A stretch of 46,766 bases of DNA from contig CAKKPE010000005.1 in assembly GCA_919901565.1 (NCBI GenBank), positions 1 through 46,766 of the forward strand. Direction: 5' to 3'. Within the stretch, counting starts at the first letter, position 1; each line of letters starts with the position of its first letter. A model generated the notes under the pieces. The model made no database searches. It had not been told where the DNA came from and was given only the letters and a program-made list of their open reading frames with translations. This stretch comes from a bacterium (lineage in GTDB: Bacteria > CG2-30-53-67). Both the position numbers and the translations under genes were made by a program. Shown piece after piece: positions 32,404 through 41,242 of this stretch.

Positions 32404-33498
32404 ATGAAGCAGTCTTTTGACAAGATCCTGCTGACCGATGTGATCATCCTCTCAGCTGTAGGGATTATCATGGTCTATGCGGCCAGCGCCTATACGGCCA
32501 TGGTCCGTTTTCACGATCCGTTTTACTTCCTCAAGAAGGAACTTCTCTTTTTTGTAATGGGTATTGCTGGCATGCTGGTCATGGCCAATATCAACTATGT
32601 CCATCTCCGCTGGATGGTATTCCCCATCCTGATCCTCTGTCTCCTGCTGATGATCCTGGTCCTGGTTCCCGGCATCGGCATAGAGGTCGGGGGGGCACAA
32701 AGGTGGCTCAGGGTGGGCATGTTTACTTTTCAGCCTTCCGAGCTGACCAAACTCGGGCTTGTGGGCTACATCGCCCATTCCCTGATGAGGAAACAGGACA
32801 AGCTCAAGGATTTTGCCAATGGTTTTGTCCCCTATGTGGTGATCATGGGGATCTTCTTTATGCTGATGATGATGCAGCCCGACTTTGGGACAGCGGTCAG
32901 CCTGGCCGCGGTGATCATGATGATGCTCTTCATGGCCGGGACCCGGATCCGGTATCTTTTTGGTCTCGTTCTGGTCTCGCTTCCATTACTGTATGTCATG
33001 ATCATGAATGAGGGGTACCGGAGGGAGCGGTTCCTGGCATTCTGTGATCCGTGGAAGGATGCATCCGGGGCCGGTTTCCAGATCATCCAGTCCTTTCTGG
33101 CGATCGGGAGCGGGGGCCTGACCGGCGTGGGTCTGGGTGAGGGAAGGCAGGAATTTCTTTTTCTTCCGGAACCGCACACGGATTTCATCTTTGCCGTGAT
33201 CGGTGAGCAGTTCGGGTTCATCGGCGCCCTGCTGGTTGTCGCGGCGTTTGCGCTCTTTTTCTACAGGGGGGTGCTGATCTCCATCCGCTCTGTGGATCCA
33301 TTCGGGCGCTACCTGTCGCTCGGTCTGACCGCGATGATATCGATTCAGGCCCTGATCAATTTCGGGGTTGTGGTGGGGCTTCTCCCCACAAAGGGGCTGA
33401 CGCTCCCCTTGATCAGCTATGGAGGGTCTTCCCTGGTGATGACCCTTATTGGAGTGGGGATCCTTTTGAATATCTCAAAGTGGACTCGTGCAACATGA
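32404..33498 (+). CDS. ftsW: Septal peptidoglycan polymerase FtsW (SEDS family)
   Basis: 364 residues, about ten membrane segments. FtsW is the SEDS glycosyltransferase that polymerises lipid II at the septum with FtsI. Family features are MVYAASAYTAM at the start, GGAQRWLRVGMFTFQPSELTKLGL, MMMQPDFGTAV, IGSGGLTGVGLGEG and LPTKGLTLPLISYGGSSLVMTL near the end. AAAGG lies 5 bases before the ATG. The division version rather than RodA is indicated by its place in the dcw cluster. The stop overlaps murG by 4 bp. Confidence 0.95.
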   Translation: MKQSFDKILLTDVIILSAVGIIMVYAASAYTAMVRFHDPFYFLKKELLFFVMGIAGMLVMANINYVHLRWMVFPILILCLLLMILVLVPGIGIEVGGAQRWLRVGMFTFQPSELTKLGLVGYIAHSLMRKQDKLKDFANGFVPYVVIMGIFFMLMMMQPDFGTAVSLAAVIMMMLFMAGTRIRYLFGLVLVSLPLLYVMIMNEGYRRERFLAFCDPWKDASGAGFQIIQSFLAIGSGGLTGVGLGEGRQEFLFLPEPHTDFIFAVIGEQFGFIGALLVVAAFALFFYRGVLISIRSVDPFGRYLSLGLTAMISIQALINFGVVVGLLPTKGLTLPLISYGGSSLVMTLIGVGILLNISKWTRAT

Positions 33499-34592
33499 GG
33501 GTGATCTTTGCCGGAGGAGGAACAGGAGGGCATCTCTATCCGGCGATTGCCATGGCACAGGAGGTCCTGAGAAGGGATCCGGCATCCAGGGTCCTCTTTG
33601 TGGGGACCCCTGAAGGAATAGAATCCCGCATCCTTTCCAAAGAGGGGCTGGAATTGAAAACAATCCGGGTCAAGGGTTTAAAGGGAAAGAAGATGATGGA
33701 ACAGATCCGGGCCTTGCTGGGCCTGCCCAGGGCATTGAAGGATTCCCTGTCTATCCTCCGATCCTTTCAGCCGGAAGTTGTGGTCGGCGTGGGCGGTTAT
33801 GCCTCCGGGCCACTGGTACTGGCCTCATTTTTTATGGGGCGCAGGGCCGCGCTTCAGGAGCAGAACAGCATACCGGGGATTACCAACCGGATCCTCGGGA
33901 AACTGGTGGACCGGATTTATACGGCCTATGTTGAATCTCATTCATATTTTCCGGAAAAGAAGATCCTGCAGACCGGGAACCCGATCCGGGAGGGTTTCGG
34001 AAGAGTAGGCCGGGAAGAGGCCTTGAGGCATTTCAGCCTGGACCCGGACAGGAAAACCGTTTTTGTCCTGGGCGGCAGCCTTGGTGCCCACGCGATCAAC
34101 CGGATCGTATCGGACATGGTCAGAACCGCGGACTGGAAGGGGCTCAGGGTCCAGTTTCTTCACCAGACCGGTGAAGCGGATTATCAGGAGGTTTTGAAGG
34201 ACTATGGAGCTTCCGGGGTCCGGGCTTCAGTGCATTCCTATGTGCATGAGATCGTTCAGGCCTATGCAGCGGCCGATCTTGCCGTCTCCAGGGCCGGGGC
34301 CGTGGCCCTGTCCGAGCTCTGCGTGTCAGGGGTCCCGTCGGTCCTGATTCCTTTCCCCTATGCCGCGGATGATCACCAGCTGCATAACGCCCGCGTCATG
34401 GCCGATGCCGGGGCAGCCGAGGTCCTTGTCCAGGAGGATGTTACTGCTGGGAAGCTGGGGGAGCGCATACAGGTTTTGCTGGCGGACCCTGTCCGCCTGG
34501 AGAAGATGAGCAAGGCGGCGCTCGGCCATGCGCGTCCGCAGGCCGCCAGGGCTGTGGTTGATGACCTGGAAAGACTGGCAAGGTCCAACTGA
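33495..34592 (+). CDS. murG: UDP-GlcNAc:lipid I GlcNAc transferase
   Basis: 365 residues from the ATG at 33495, which overlaps the ftsW stop (ATGA). MurG converts lipid I to lipid II on the inner face of the membrane. FAGGGTGGHLYPAIAMAQE (N-terminal glycine-rich loop), VVGVGGYASGPLV, EQNSIPGITNR, VLGGSLGAHAIN and SRAGAVALSELCVSGVPSVLIPFPYAADDHQ are all family motifs. The frame extends 15 bases further upstream, but the ATGA overlap decides the start. Confidence 0.95.
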   Translation: MRVIFAGGGTGGHLYPAIAMAQEVLRRDPASRVLFVGTPEGIESRILSKEGLELKTIRVKGLKGKKMMEQIRALLGLPRALKDSLSILRSFQPEVVVGVGGYASGPLVLASFFMGRRAALQEQNSIPGITNRILGKLVDRIYTAYVESHSYFPEKKILQTGNPIREGFGRVGREEALRHFSLDPDRKTVFVLGGSLGAHAINRIVSDMVRTADWKGLRVQFLHQTGEADYQEVLKDYGASGVRASVHSYVHEIVQAYAAADLAVSRAGAVALSELCVSGVPSVLIPFPYAADDHQLHNARVMADAGAAEVLVQEDVTAGKLGERIQVLLADPVRLEKMSKAALGHARPQAARAVVDDLERLARSN

Positions 34593-34631
34593 TCCAGGGC
34601 ATGTCAGATTAGTTGTTTGATTGGGGAGAAT

Positions 34632-36005
34632 ATGTATAAGAAAGCACAGAAGATCCATTTCGTGGGGATCGGCGGGTCCGGGATGAACGGCATTGCCGAA
34701 GTCCTGATCAATCTGGGGCACAAGGTCAGCGGGTCGGACCTCAAATCCTCACCCGTGACAGAGCGTTTGAAGAGGATGGGCGCCAGGATTACCATCGGAC
34801 ACGCCGGGGAGAACGTCGCCGGCGTGGATGTGGTGGTGATCTCGTCCGCCGTTTCCAGGGATAACCCGGAGGTCCGTTCAGCCGAGGCGCAGCTCATCCC
34901 GGTGATTCCGAGGGCTGAAATGCTGGCCGAGCTCATGCGGATGAAATACGGCATTGCCGTGGCCGGTGCCCATGGCAAGACCACGACCACGTCCATGATT
35001 GCCACGGTCCTCGGGCACGGAGGCATCGATCCCACGGTCGTGATCGGGGGGCGTCTGAACAGCATCGGGAGCAATGCGCGTCTCGGGCAGAGCGATTTTC
35101 TTGTGGCCGAGGCAGATGAGTCCGACGGCTCCTTTTTGAAGCTTTCCCCGACCATTGCGGTGGTCACCAATATTGATGAGGAGCATCTGGACTTCTATGG
35201 TGATCTGGAAAGGATCAAGAAGACCTTTCTTGAATTTGTGAACAGGGTCCCTTTTTACGGGCTGGCCGTGCTCTGTCTGGATAACCCCTATGTCCAGGGC
35301 CTGATTCCGGGCGTCAAGAAGAGGTTTCTCTCCTACGGGACTTCGGCCCAGGCGGATCTGCAGGCCGAGGAGATCCGGCAGGAGGTCTTCGGGAGTGAAT
35401 TCAAGGTGAGCCTCAGGGGAAAGAGTTTCGGGCATTTCCGGCTTCATGCCCACGGGATACACAATGTCCTGAATGCCATGGCGGCCATTGCGGTCGGACT
35501 GGAACTCGGGCTTTCACACCAGGTGATCCGGGAGGGGCTGGAGGAGTATGCCGGGGTCCATCGCCGGTTCAGCCTGCTCGGAGAGGAGCAGGGGATTCGG
35601 GTGGTGGACGATTACGGCCACCACCCCACCGAGATTGAGGCGACCCTGTCCGCGGCCAAAGAAGTCCGGGCCAAGAGGATCGTGACGGTCTTTCAGCCGC
35701 ACAGGTATACAAGGACCCGGGATCTTTTTCACCGGTTCGTGACCTGTTTCAACCAGTCGGACATTGTGATCCTGACCGGCATCTACCCGGCCGGTGAGGC
35801 CCCGATTCCAGGTGTCTCCGCGGAGAACATCTGCCGGGCCATGAAGGAGCACGGCTACAGGGATGTGACCTATATTCCGGATATGGAGAAAATTGTGGAT
35901 CATCTTGAAGGGATTGTCAAGGAAGGGGACCTGGTCCTGACCATGGGCGCCGGAGACATATACAAGATTGGAGAAGAACTCCTGGCCAGGTTGAAAAAAA
36001 CGTGA
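34632..36005 (+). CDS. murC: UDP-MurNAc:L-alanine ligase
   Basis: 457 residues from the ATG at 34632 with GGGGAGA upstream; a TTG at 34617 is also in frame. MurC adds L-alanine to UDP-MurNAc. [18 protein letters not shown] (8-25) is the MurC N-terminal signature, [10 protein letters not shown] (111-120) the P-loop, [14 protein letters not shown] and [12 protein letters not shown] the middle motifs, and [12 protein letters not shown] the C-terminal one. It starts the cytoplasmic peptide series although it lies late in the cluster. Its stop overlaps murB. Confidence 0.95.
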   Translation: MYKKAQKIHFVGIGGSGMNGIAEVLINLGHKVSGSDLKSSPVTERLKRMGARITIGHAGENVAGVDVVVISSAVSRDNPEVRSAEAQLIPVIPRAEMLAELMRMKYGIAVAGAHGKTTTTSMIATVLGHGGIDPTVVIGGRLNSIGSNARLGQSDFLVAEADESDGSFLKLSPTIAVVTNIDEEHLDFYGDLERIKKTFLEFVNRVPFYGLAVLCLDNPYVQGLIPGVKKRFLSYGTSAQADLQAEEIRQEVFGSEFKVSLRGKSFGHFRLHAHGIHNVLNAMAAIAVGLELGLSHQVIREGLEEYAGVHRRFSLLGEEQGIRVVDDYGHHPTEIEATLSAAKEVRAKRIVTVFQPHRYTRTRDLFHRFVTCFNQSDIVILTGIYPAGEAPIPGVSAENICRAMKEHGYRDVTYIPDMEKIVDHLEGIVKEGDLVLTMGAGDIYKIGEELLARLKKT

Positions 36006-36868
36006 AAGGGTCGATTCGTTATGATGAGCCCATGTCCAGGCACACCACCTTCAGGATCGGGGGGCCTGCAGACCGTTTTGTGGTCCCGTCAGGGATCCGT
36101 GGCCTCCAGTCTCTTCTGCAGGAGTTTCCTGCCGATGAGAAGATCACCATGGTGGGTGCAGGGAGCAACCTCCTTGTTTCGGACAAGGGCATACGCGGGA
36201 CCGTGGTCCACACGGGCGGACTGGACTGGATCCGGGTCAGGGAGAACAGGGCCTGGGTGGGTGCAGGGGTCCTTCTGCCGGGACTCCTGTGGAAACTTGC
36301 ACGCAGGGGGTTCGGCGGACTGGAATGCCTGACCGGGATCCCGGGGAGTTTGGGAGGCGCCATACGGATGAATGCCGGGACCCGTGAAGGGAGCATCGCT
36401 GACCGGCTGGTTTCGGTTACCCTTATCCGGCGCTCGGGAGAACGCGAAAAAAGAAACGCGGGAGAACTGGTATTCGGATACCGCTACATGGAGCTTCCGG
36501 AAGATGCATGGATCGTCGGGGCCTGGCTCGAAGTCGAACCCATGGACCCCAGGGAGATCGAACAGAAGATGAGAGACAGATTGAATGAAAGGCACAGAAC
36601 CCAGCCCGTTGAGTTTCCCTGTGCCGGGTCCATATTCAAGAATCCTCCGGGGCATTTCGCCGGTCAGCTGATCGAGGCGGCCGGAATGAAGGGTGAACGG
36701 GTTGGTGATGCCGAAGTCTCGGTGCTTCATGCCAACTACATCATCAACCGCGGCAGGGCCAGCGCTTCGGATGTGCTTGCCCTGATCCGGAAGATAAGGG
36801 AAAAGGTGGAACAGACCTCCGGGGTCAGCCTTGAGCTGGAGATTCGGGTGCTGGGTGAGCTGGCCTAA
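36002..36868 (+). CDS. murB: UDP-N-acetylenolpyruvoylglucosamine reductase
   Basis: 288 residues with a GTG start in a GTGA overlap with the murC stop. MurB is an FAD enzyme that reduces enolpyruvyl-UDP-GlcNAc to UDP-MurNAc with [57 protein letters not shown] and CAGSIFKNP are visible; the serine in the last of these is the expected proton donor. Length and the lack of a long C-terminal insertion fit the shorter type II MurB, as in many Gram-positive and delta-like bacteria. Confidence 0.94.
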   Translation: MKGSIRYDEPMSRHTTFRIGGPADRFVVPSGIRGLQSLLQEFPADEKITMVGAGSNLLVSDKGIRGTVVHTGGLDWIRVRENRAWVGAGVLLPGLLWKLARRGFGGLECLTGIPGSLGGAIRMNAGTREGSIADRLVSVTLIRRSGEREKRNAGELVFGYRYMELPEDAWIVGAWLEVEPMDPREIEQKMRDRLNERHRTQPVEFPCAGSIFKNPPGHFAGQLIEAAGMKGERVGDAEVSVLHANYIINRGRASASDVLALIRKIREKVEQTSGVSLELEIRVLGELA

Positions 36869-36907
36869 GAAGATCCGCCCGCCCGGCGAGAATAAGAGGT
36901 ATACAGG

Positions 36908-37849
36908 GTGAAACGTCCATCATACTGCAAGCGCTTGCTCAAGGGGATGAGGATCGGGGTCCTGATGGGAGGACTCTCAGCGGAAAGGGAGATTTCCCTG
37001 AGAAGCGGAAAGGCGGTTTTCGAGGCCCTGAAACGCAAAGGTTACAATGCCGTCTGCATCGACCCGGCCCGGGACCTCGGCCTGCAAATGCTTCGGCGCA
37101 AGGTGGATGCGGCCTTCATCTGCCTCCATGGGACACCCGGAGAAGACGGGACCGTGCAGGGGCTCCTGGAATTCATGGGGATCCCCTATACAGGGTCCGG
37201 GGTCCTGGCGAGTGCAGCGGCCATGGACAAGATCGTGGCCAAGGAACTCCTGATTTACCACGGGATTCCCACCCCGGCCTTTGAGGTGAACGAGAACGGG
37301 AAAACAGCCGGCAAAAGGGTCCCTCTTCCTGTGATTGTGAAACCAGCGAAGCAGGGATCAACCATCGGGGTGACCCGTGTAAAAATTAAAAAGGATCTTG
37401 AGAAGGCCATACGGTTTGCCCGGAAGTTCGGCCCGAAGGTCCTGATTGAGAAATTTGTCAAGGGGAGGGAGCTGACCGTAGGGATATTGGATGATATGCC
37501 CCTTCCTGTGGTGGAGGTCCGCCCGATGAGCGGGTTTTATGATTTTAAGTCCAAGTATACACCCGGCCGGACCGAGTACCTGGTCCCCGCCCCCATCACC
37601 GGCAGAATGGCCAGGAGGCTGCAGGGTCTTGCCTTGTCCGCCCATTCGGCACTCGGCTGCAGCGGGGCAAGCCGCGTGGATATCATGCTGGCCAGGGGCG
37701 ATGATCCCTATATCCTTGAAGTGAACACCATACCGGGTATGACGGAGACGAGCCTTCTGCCCAAGGCCGCAATAGAGGCGGGGATCTCTTTTGATGATCT
37801 GGTTGAACGAATCCTGGTGATGGCGGTAAGGGGCCAAGGTATGGTTTAA
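36908..37849 (+). CDS. ddl: D-alanine-D-alanine ligase
   Basis: 313 residues from a GTG at 36908 with AGAGG 8 bases upstream; an ATG at 36947 (MRIGVLMGG) is the alternative but has its purine run too close. Ddl is an ATP-grasp enzyme making D-Ala-D-Ala for MurF. VLMGGLSAEREISLRSG, FICLHGTPGEDGTVQGLLE, GSGVLASAAAMDKI, VIVKPAKQGSTIGV, VKGRELTVGIL and ILEVNTIPGMTETSLLPKAA are family motifs. Its last codon and stop lie inside the 15-bp repeat (37844-37858) that also ends ftsQ. Confidence 0.94.
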   Translation: MKRPSYCKRLLKGMRIGVLMGGLSAEREISLRSGKAVFEALKRKGYNAVCIDPARDLGLQMLRRKVDAAFICLHGTPGEDGTVQGLLEFMGIPYTGSGVLASAAAMDKIVAKELLIYHGIPTPAFEVNENGKTAGKRVPLPVIVKPAKQGSTIGVTRVKIKKDLEKAIRFARKFGPKVLIEKFVKGRELTVGILDDMPLPVVEVRPMSGFYDFKSKYTPGRTEYLVPAPITGRMARRLQGLALSAHSALGCSGASRVDIMLARGDDPYILEVNTIPGMTETSLLPKAAIEAGISFDDLVERILVMAVRGQGMV

Positions 37850-37858
37850 ACCGTTCAA
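37844..37858 (+). repeat. 15-bp repeat overlapping the ddl stop codon
   Basis: GTTTAAACCGTTCAA supplies the last Val codon and the TAA stop of ddl. The identical 15-mer ends ftsQ at 38736-38750 in the same codon phase. Confidence 0.9.
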
Positions 37859-37913
37859 GCCGTTTTTCGATTTGTGCAGAAAAATTTAATGAATTCCTAA
37901 GGGCGAAGAGACA

Positions 37914-38741
37914 ATGGATGACCTGAAAAAAAACGGGATACGAAATGAAAAGGGCGTGCTCCTGCGCAATGTCCGCAGGAAGACCATCCGCAAGGAGCGG
38001 AGGCGGCACTCCCTGCGCCGTGTGACTCGCCGGGTGGTCTCCGCGGTCCTGGCCATTCTTTCGGTCTGGGTCGCTATCCTGTGCGGGCATATGATTCTTA
38101 CCTCGCCGAAGTTTCTTGTGAAAAACATCATCATGGAAGGGAACTCCCATCTCAAGGAGAAGGACCTGCGCAGGTATGAGGACCGGCTCACCAATAATAT
38201 TTTCATACTGAACCTTGGGGCTGTACGCGATGAACTGCTCCAGGAGCCTTACGTGAAGGACGTTTATCTGAGGAGGGAGCTTCCGGACCGGGTTCATATC
38301 CGGATCGAGGAGCGGATCCCCTATGCCGTCCTGAGGATGGAGGGCCGGGAATGTCTGGTTGACAGGGAAGGGGTTATTCTGGGGCCTCTGGAAGAAAAGA
38401 CCGGAAAGGCCTTGCCGATGGTTTCAGGGATCCGCCAGGACAAGGACGGGTTCTGGAAGGAGGACCTGTCCCAGGCCCTGTCCCTTGTGGACGCCCTGAA
38501 GAGTTTCGGCTATCCTGATCTCTCGGAGATCCGGGAAATAGAGATGTCAAAGGACCGGGGGGCGATCCTGCATCCCGCGGCGGGCAGCTTCGAGATCCTC
38601 TGCGGCGCCGGGGATTTTCTTCACAAGATGGTTCTGTTGAAAAAGGTGAGCGCCGATCTCGCTAAAAGAAACTGGGCGATCCTCCGTATCGATCTTCGCT
38701 TCGAGGACCAGGTGGTGGTAGGGATAGGGAAATCTGTTTAA
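37914..38741 (+). CDS. ftsQ: Cell division protein FtsQ
   Basis: 275 residues. A very basic cytoplasmic stretch (NVRRKTIRKERRRHSLRRVTRR, about 19-40) precedes one membrane segment (VVSAVLAILSVWVAILCGHMIL, about 41-62). The periplasmic POTRA domain begins FLVKNIIMEGNSHLKEKDL, and the FtsQ domain follows (VKDVYLRRELPDRVHIRIEER onward). FtsQ recruits FtsL and FtsB to the divisome. Sequence drift is normal for the family; order and topology make the call. Its end lies in the 15-bp repeat. Confidence 0.93.
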   Translation: MDDLKKNGIRNEKGVLLRNVRRKTIRKERRRHSLRRVTRRVVSAVLAILSVWVAILCGHMILTSPKFLVKNIIMEGNSHLKEKDLRRYEDRLTNNIFILNLGAVRDELLQEPYVKDVYLRRELPDRVHIRIEERIPYAVLRMEGRECLVDREGVILGPLEEKTGKALPMVSGIRQDKDGFWKEDLSQALSLVDALKSFGYPDLSEIREIEMSKDRGAILHPAAGSFEILCGAGDFLHKMVLLKKVSADLAKRNWAILRIDLRFEDQVVVGIGKSV

Positions 38742-38806
38742 ACCGTTCAAATTGTTTAAACCGTTTAAACCACTTGAACGGTTTGAACTGCTTGAACGGT
38801 TTTAAA
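38736..38806. repeat. Array of two direct and two inverted 15-bp repeat units before ftsA
   Basis: Unit 1 GTTTAAACCGTTCAA (38736-38750) overlaps the ftsQ stop. Unit 2 GTTTAAACCGTTTAA (38754-38768) differs by one base. Units 3 (TTGAACGGTTTGAAC, 38774-38788) and 4 (TTGAACGGTTTTAAA, 38792-38806) are inverted copies. The array can fold with unit 1 or 2 pairing to unit 3 or 4. It ends directly at the ftsA ribosome-binding site, so it could affect ftsA translation. Confidence 0.9.
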
Positions 38807-38818
38807 GAGGAGAGGACA

Positions 38819-40051
38819 TTGGCAAAGAAAGATCAGTTTATCGTCGGGTTGGATCTCGGGACCTCCAAAATCTGCGTCATCGTGGGAAGCAGGAACGATG
38901 AGGGTAAGATCGATGTCATAGGGATCGGGACGTCCCCTTCCAAGGGCCTTCGCAAGGGCGTGGTGGTCAACATAGACAGTACGGTAGAGACCATCAAGAA
39001 AGCCGTGGAAGAGGCTGAACTCATGGCCGGATGCGAGATCACATCGGTCTATGCGGGGATAGCCGGCGCCCACATCAAGAGCCTGAACAGCCGGGGTGTG
39101 GTGGCCATCAAGGAAAGAGAGGTCAGTTCACTGGATGTGGACCGGGTGATCGATGCAGCCAAGGCCATCTCCATCCCCATGGACCGGGAGGTGATCCATG
39201 TCTTCCCCCAGGAATTTATCGTAGATGACCAGGACGGGATCAAGGATCCCATCGGCATGTCCGGCGTCCGCCTGGAGGCGGAGGTGCATATCGTGACCGC
39301 ATCCGTGACCTCCATTCAGAATATCATCAAGAGCTGCAACCGGGCGGGCCTGGAGGTCAAGGACATCGTCCTGGAATCCTTTGCATCCAGTCTTGCCGTC
39401 CTGACTCCCGAGGAGAGAGAACTGGGCGTCTCCATTGTAGATCTGGGCGGCGGGACCACGGACCTCGCCATCTTTCTGGATGGAAGCATCTGGCATACCT
39501 CGGTCATCACCATCGGCGGAAACAACATCTCCAATGACATCTCCGTGGGGATCCGTACACCCATCAGCGAGGCCGAGCGGATCAAGATCAAGTACGGATG
39601 CGCGAAAACCGCCATGGTCCGGGACGACGAAACCATCGAGGTGCCGAGCGTGGGCGGCCGGCCTCCCAGAGTGCTCTCCAGGCAGATCCTGAGCGAGATC
39701 ATCGAGCCGAGGGTGGAGGAGCTTTTCAGCATGGTCAAAAGGGAGATTGTGAAGACCGGGTATGAAGACATGATCGCATCGGGCCTGGTCCTTACCGGCG
39801 GGACCTCCATCATGGACGGCATGGTGGAGATTGCCGAGGAGGTGATGGGCCTGCCAGCAAGATCGGGCATTCCCCAGGATATCGGTGGACTGGTGGACTT
39901 GGTCTCCAGCCCCATGTACGCCACGGCCGTGGGACTGGTGCAGTACGGATTGCAGAACCTGTCCCGGAGTTCCAGGTCGGCGCAGCCTGAAGAAAAAACA
40001 ATCAAAAGTATGATTATGAAAATAAAAAAATGGGTCAGTGATTTTTTCTAA
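38819..40051 (+). CDS. ftsA: Cell division protein FtsA
   Basis: 410 residues from a TTG at 38819, six bases after GGAG inside the purine run 38806-38815. An in-frame TTG at 38774 would add 15 residues translated from the repeat array and is unlikely. FtsA is an actin-like ATPase that tethers FtsZ to the membrane. FIVGLDLGTSKICVIVG is phosphate loop 1, GVSIVDLGGGTTDLAIF loop 2 and SGLVLTGGTSIMDGM the adenosine motif. The C-terminal SMIMKIKKWVSDFF is the amphipathic membrane helix. The 21-bp gap to ftsZ implies co-expression. Confidence 0.95.
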   Translation: MAKKDQFIVGLDLGTSKICVIVGSRNDEGKIDVIGIGTSPSKGLRKGVVVNIDSTVETIKKAVEEAELMAGCEITSVYAGIAGAHIKSLNSRGVVAIKEREVSSLDVDRVIDAAKAISIPMDREVIHVFPQEFIVDDQDGIKDPIGMSGVRLEAEVHIVTASVTSIQNIIKSCNRAGLEVKDIVLESFASSLAVLTPEERELGVSIVDLGGGTTDLAIFLDGSIWHTSVITIGGNNISNDISVGIRTPISEAERIKIKYGCAKTAMVRDDETIEVPSVGGRPPRVLSRQILSEIIEPRVEELFSMVKREIVKTGYEDMIASGLVLTGGTSIMDGMVEIAEEVMGLPARSGIPQDIGGLVDLVSSPMYATAVGLVQYGLQNLSRSSRSAQPEEKTIKSMIMKIKKWVSDFF

Positions 40052-40072
40052 ACTTATAGAAAGGGGATGCTT

Positions 40073-41215
40073 ATGAAATTTGAATTTGCAGGAGATGTGC
40101 CGAGCCAGGCTAAGATCATGGTCATTGGTGTGGGCGGCGGAGGGAATAATGCCGTCAATACCATGATCCAGTCCCAGTTGGACGGGGTGGAATTCATTGC
40201 GGTGAATACGGATGCCCAGATCCTCTCCACCAGCCTGGCTGTGATGAAGCTGCAGATCGGGACCAAGCTGACCAAGGGCCTCGGTGCTGGCGCCAATCCG
40301 GAGGTTGGGCGCCAGGCCGCACTTGAGGACCAGGATCAGATCAAGGAAAGCCTGCAGGGAGCGGACATGGTTTTTGTTACAGCCGGCATGGGCGGCGGGA
40401 CAGGAACAGGCGCCGCTCCGGTCATCGGAAGACTGGCCAAGGAGTCAGGGGCGCTGGTCGTGGGAGTGGTGACCAAGCCCTTTAATTTTGAAGGGAAGCA
40501 GAGGGCCAGGCAGGCGGAACAGGGGCTGCAGCAGCTCAAGGAGATGGTGGATACGGTGATCGTCATTCCCAACCAGAGGCTCCTCGGGATCATAGATAAG
40601 CAGACCGCCTTGTTTGACGCCTTCAAGATTGCCGATGATGTGCTCTGCCAGGCCGTCCAGGGGATATCGGACCTGATTACCATGCCCGGCCTGGTCAACG
40701 TCGACTTTGCAGACGTGCGGACCATCATGACCGGAAGGGGACGGGCCGTCATGGGGACAGGGATCGCCACCGGCGAAAGCCGGGCCGTGGAGGCCGCCCA
40801 TAAGGCCATCTCCAGCCCGCTGCTCGAGGACGGGTCCATGGGTGGGGCACGGCGCGTCCTGATCAATATCACCGGAACAGATAAGATGGCCCTCTACGAG
40901 ATCAATGAGGCGACCAGCATCATCCAGGAAGAGGCGCATGAGGATGCCAATATCATCTTCGGGTCGGCCATCAACCCGGACATGGGGGATGCCTTGAAGG
41001 TGACGGTCATCGCCACAGGGTTTGAAGAACCGGCCGTACTCGAGGAACCGGTGGTCAAGAAGGCCGTAAATTTCGAGACCTATGCCGGAGGCAAGGCCAT
41101 GGACACGCCGACCTTCATCAGGCGGGGGAGGATGAGTACCGGTCATGATTCGAAGGGGCGTTATGATGAAAACGACCTGGACATTCCCACATTCCTGAGG
41201 AGGCAGTTGGATTAA
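40073..41215 (+). CDS. ftsZ: Cell division GTPase FtsZ
   Basis: 380 residues from the ATG at 40073, six bases after AAGGGG; the ATG at 40067 adjoins that site and is too close. FtsZ is the tubulin homologue that forms the division ring. [13 protein letters not shown] is the first nucleotide loop and [10 protein letters not shown] (107-116) the tubulin signature. [11 protein letters not shown] is the T7-loop region whose aspartates complete the GTPase site of the next subunit. The C-terminal peptide [13 protein letters not shown] binds FtsA and other partners. The linker before it is short. Confidence 0.97.
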   Translation: MKFEFAGDVPSQAKIMVIGVGGGGNNAVNTMIQSQLDGVEFIAVNTDAQILSTSLAVMKLQIGTKLTKGLGAGANPEVGRQAALEDQDQIKESLQGADMVFVTAGMGGGTGTGAAPVIGRLAKESGALVVGVVTKPFNFEGKQRARQAEQGLQQLKEMVDTVIVIPNQRLLGIIDKQTALFDAFKIADDVLCQAVQGISDLITMPGLVNVDFADVRTIMTGRGRAVMGTGIATGESRAVEAAHKAISSPLLEDGSMGGARRVLINITGTDKMALYEINEATSIIQEEAHEDANIIFGSAINPDMGDALKVTVIATGFEEPAVLEEPVVKKAVNFETYAGGKAMDTPTFIRRGRMSTGHDSKGRYDENDLDIPTFLRRQLD

Positions 41216-41242
41216 AACCTTTTTGGGGCTAATATGTGATTC

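Noticed and set aside
38736-38806. CRISPR array
   Set aside because: The 15-bp units are too short, change orientation and have spacers of only a few bases; no cas gene is near.
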